DNA of 64,000 nt, taken from assembly GCF_023028345.1 (NCBI RefSeq), contig NZ_CP095490.1, positions 310,001 to 374,000 on the forward strand, given 5' to 3'. The position numbers and the translations under genes were made by a program. Under the pieces are notes generated by a model. The model did no database searches. It saw only the letters and a list, made by a program, of their open reading frames with translations, and was not told the DNA's origin. Each line of letters begins with the position of its first letter. Positions within the stretch are counted from its first letter, which is position 1. This DNA comes from Halorientalis marina (GTDB lineage Archaea; Halobacteriota; Halobacteria; Halobacteriales; Haloarculaceae). Positions 63,307 to 64,000 of this stretch are shown piece after piece.

Positions 63307-63681
63307 ATGCCGGCACCAACGGGAACTGATGGAGTCGGACGAGCTGTCCAAGAGGTTTTCGTGCCGCCGGTGGGCGTTTTCATCATCGTCGTGGTCATCA
63401 AGGAGTTCGTGGGGCCGGTGGTAGCAGGACTGGTGTACCTGCTCATGCTTGTTGTTATCTTCTTAGGGATCTACACCTCGGCAAAAAATTGGAACATCCG
63501 CTACACGATGGGGTTCGTCCTATCTGGTATCGTCCTGATTTGGATGGCTCCCAGCATTATCTCGACAGTAATCCATCCCGTATTCGGGTTGCTTGGTACC
63601 CTAATCGGGATCGTATTCCTTGGCGGAATGGCACTCCTATTGATCGAAAAAGCTGGCCTTGATGAGGTGTTGAAGAGGTAG
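63307..63681 (+). CDS. Small membrane protein, four helices
   Basis: 124 residues. Hydrophobic segments near 20-40 (VGVFIIVVVIKEFVG), 42-60 (VAGLVYLLMLVVIFLGIY), 70-92 (MGFVLSGIVLIWMAPSIIS) and 93-115 (VFGLLGTLIGIVFLGGMALLLI) fill most of it. No family recognised. Its composition is less GC-rich than the element genes, and no stem-loop leader precedes it, so it may lie outside the element. Confidence 0.68.
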   Translation: MPAPTGTDGVGRAVQEVFVPPVGVFIIVVVIKEFVGPVVAGLVYLLMLVVIFLGIYTSAKNWNIRYTMGFVLSGIVLIWMAPSIISTVIHPVFGLLGTLIGIVFLGGMALLLIEKAGLDEVLKR

Positions 63682-63754
63682 AGAGAGGCGGCGTTTGCTT
63701 CTGTACTAGTTCTTCTCGTAACAGCTGCGTTGCCGCCGGTCGCTGCAGCACGAT

Positions 63755-63786
63755 TTTAAATGATATGTGGTCTAAGTATTTTAGAC
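63755..63786 (+). promoter_or_regulatory. TATA box and palindromic operator
   Basis: A TTTAAAT box (63755-63761) is followed by GTCTAA-GTATT-TTAGAC (63770-63786), a perfect 6-bp inverted repeat ending 6 bp before ATG 63793. The palindrome covers the expected transcription start, a typical place for a repressor. Confidence 0.6.
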
Positions 63787-63792
63787 GAAACG

Positions 63793-64000
63793 ATGTCATC
63801 ACTAGGGCAACAAGATGAGAAAATAGCGCGGGAGATTCTGAAAGCGCTCTATGATCAGTTCAAAGACGTGCAGTACCGTGGCCTGACAGGGGATGGATTG
63901 TACGAGGCATTGGAGGAGTACGAGCAGGACGACGTGGCTTATGTGGCGGAGCGAATCGATGGAGAATACGTCGAAGTACAGGGGGCACTAGGGCAGCGAA
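63793..64000 (+). CDS. Acidic hypothetical protein (5' part only)
   Basis: 69 codons to the right edge: MSSLGQQDEKIAREILKALY, then DQFKDVQYRGLTGDGLYEALEEYEQDDVAYVAERIDGEYVEVQGALGQR. Helix-turn-like N-terminus and a beta tail suggest a small winged-helix regulator that could bind the adjacent palindrome. The gene continues past the window. Confidence 0.65.
   Translation, partial: MSSLGQQDEKIAREILKALYDQFKDVQYRGLTGDGLYEALEEYEQDDVAYVAERIDGEYVEVQGALGQR

Noticed and set aside
1..64000. rRNA or tRNA genes
   Set aside because: No stretch resembling conserved rRNA segments or tRNA T-arms in proper context was noticed on either strand.

Overview
The window is haloarchaeal DNA. The proteins are strongly acidic, GC is high, and many genes lack a Shine-Dalgarno site or start a few bases downstream of a TATA box. 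Marker families are haloarchaeal or archaeal: halocyanin, a Bat-like PAS/GAF/HTH regulator, HalOD1, a PGF-CTERM surface protein, TFB, and PriS/PriL-like primase subunits. Genus cannot be told from sequence alone. All family names come from motif recognition by eye; no database was searched.

Region 1 (1-7,250) looks like chromosome or large-plasmid backbone with decay. It holds a receiver-domain protein, a halocyanin, a P1B-type metal ATPase cut off after its phosphorylation motif and joined out of frame to a membrane-protein remnant, and a frameshifted universal stress protein. Next come a membrane protein/winged-helix pair and a redox cluster: two b-type-cytochrome-like membrane proteins, a short exported calcium-repeat protein, ApbE flavin transferase and an acidic exported protein. 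Two proteins of this cluster carry a TGAS tetrapeptide like the ApbE flavinylation tag.

Region 2 (7,250-20,500) is rearranged. It has two diverged copies of one large DDE-transposase insertion sequence, a RelE-type toxin-antitoxin pair, a Bat-like regulator, a 1,981-residue archaeosortase-type adhesin, and a fragment of a second Bat-like gene interrupted beside the second transposase.

Region 3 (20,500-26,100) holds a tyrosine recombinase broken by several frameshifts, an SMC/Rad50-like ATPase with a small partner gene, a tiny histone-fold protein, and exonuclease VII subunits (the large one with an added membrane anchor).

Region 4 (26,100-63,700) reads as one conjugative or integrative element. 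A tightly overlapping operon encodes a type IV secretion apparatus (pilin-like, large exported protein, lipoprotein, VirB6-like, VirB3/VirB4-N-like, VirB4, and a coupling ATPase fused to a nuclease-like domain) and runs into a two-subunit archaeal primase. A 540-bp non-coding stretch with inverted repeats follows and is a candidate origin. Downstream lie a nuclease, HTH-PIN and TumE-like toxin-antitoxin pairs, an SSB/RPA-like protein, a TFB, a HEPN-type zinc protein, many small zinc-ribbon orphans, a CBS-HEPN protein, two membrane-anchored Mrr-type nucleases, a DUF6610-type protein and an ArdC-like antirestriction protein.

Two dispersed DNA signals tie region 4 together. One is a long-spaced inverted repeat, TTAACCAACA-(21-23 bp)-TGTTGGTTAA, found four times (once degenerate in a fifth place), always between genes and upstream of a + strand gene run. 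The other is a T-run plus GC-rich stem-loop leader placed just before about fifteen separate start codons. Together with the candidate flavinylation pair in region 1 and the nuclease/HEPN cluster at 54-60 kb, these are the main candidates for undescribed biology.
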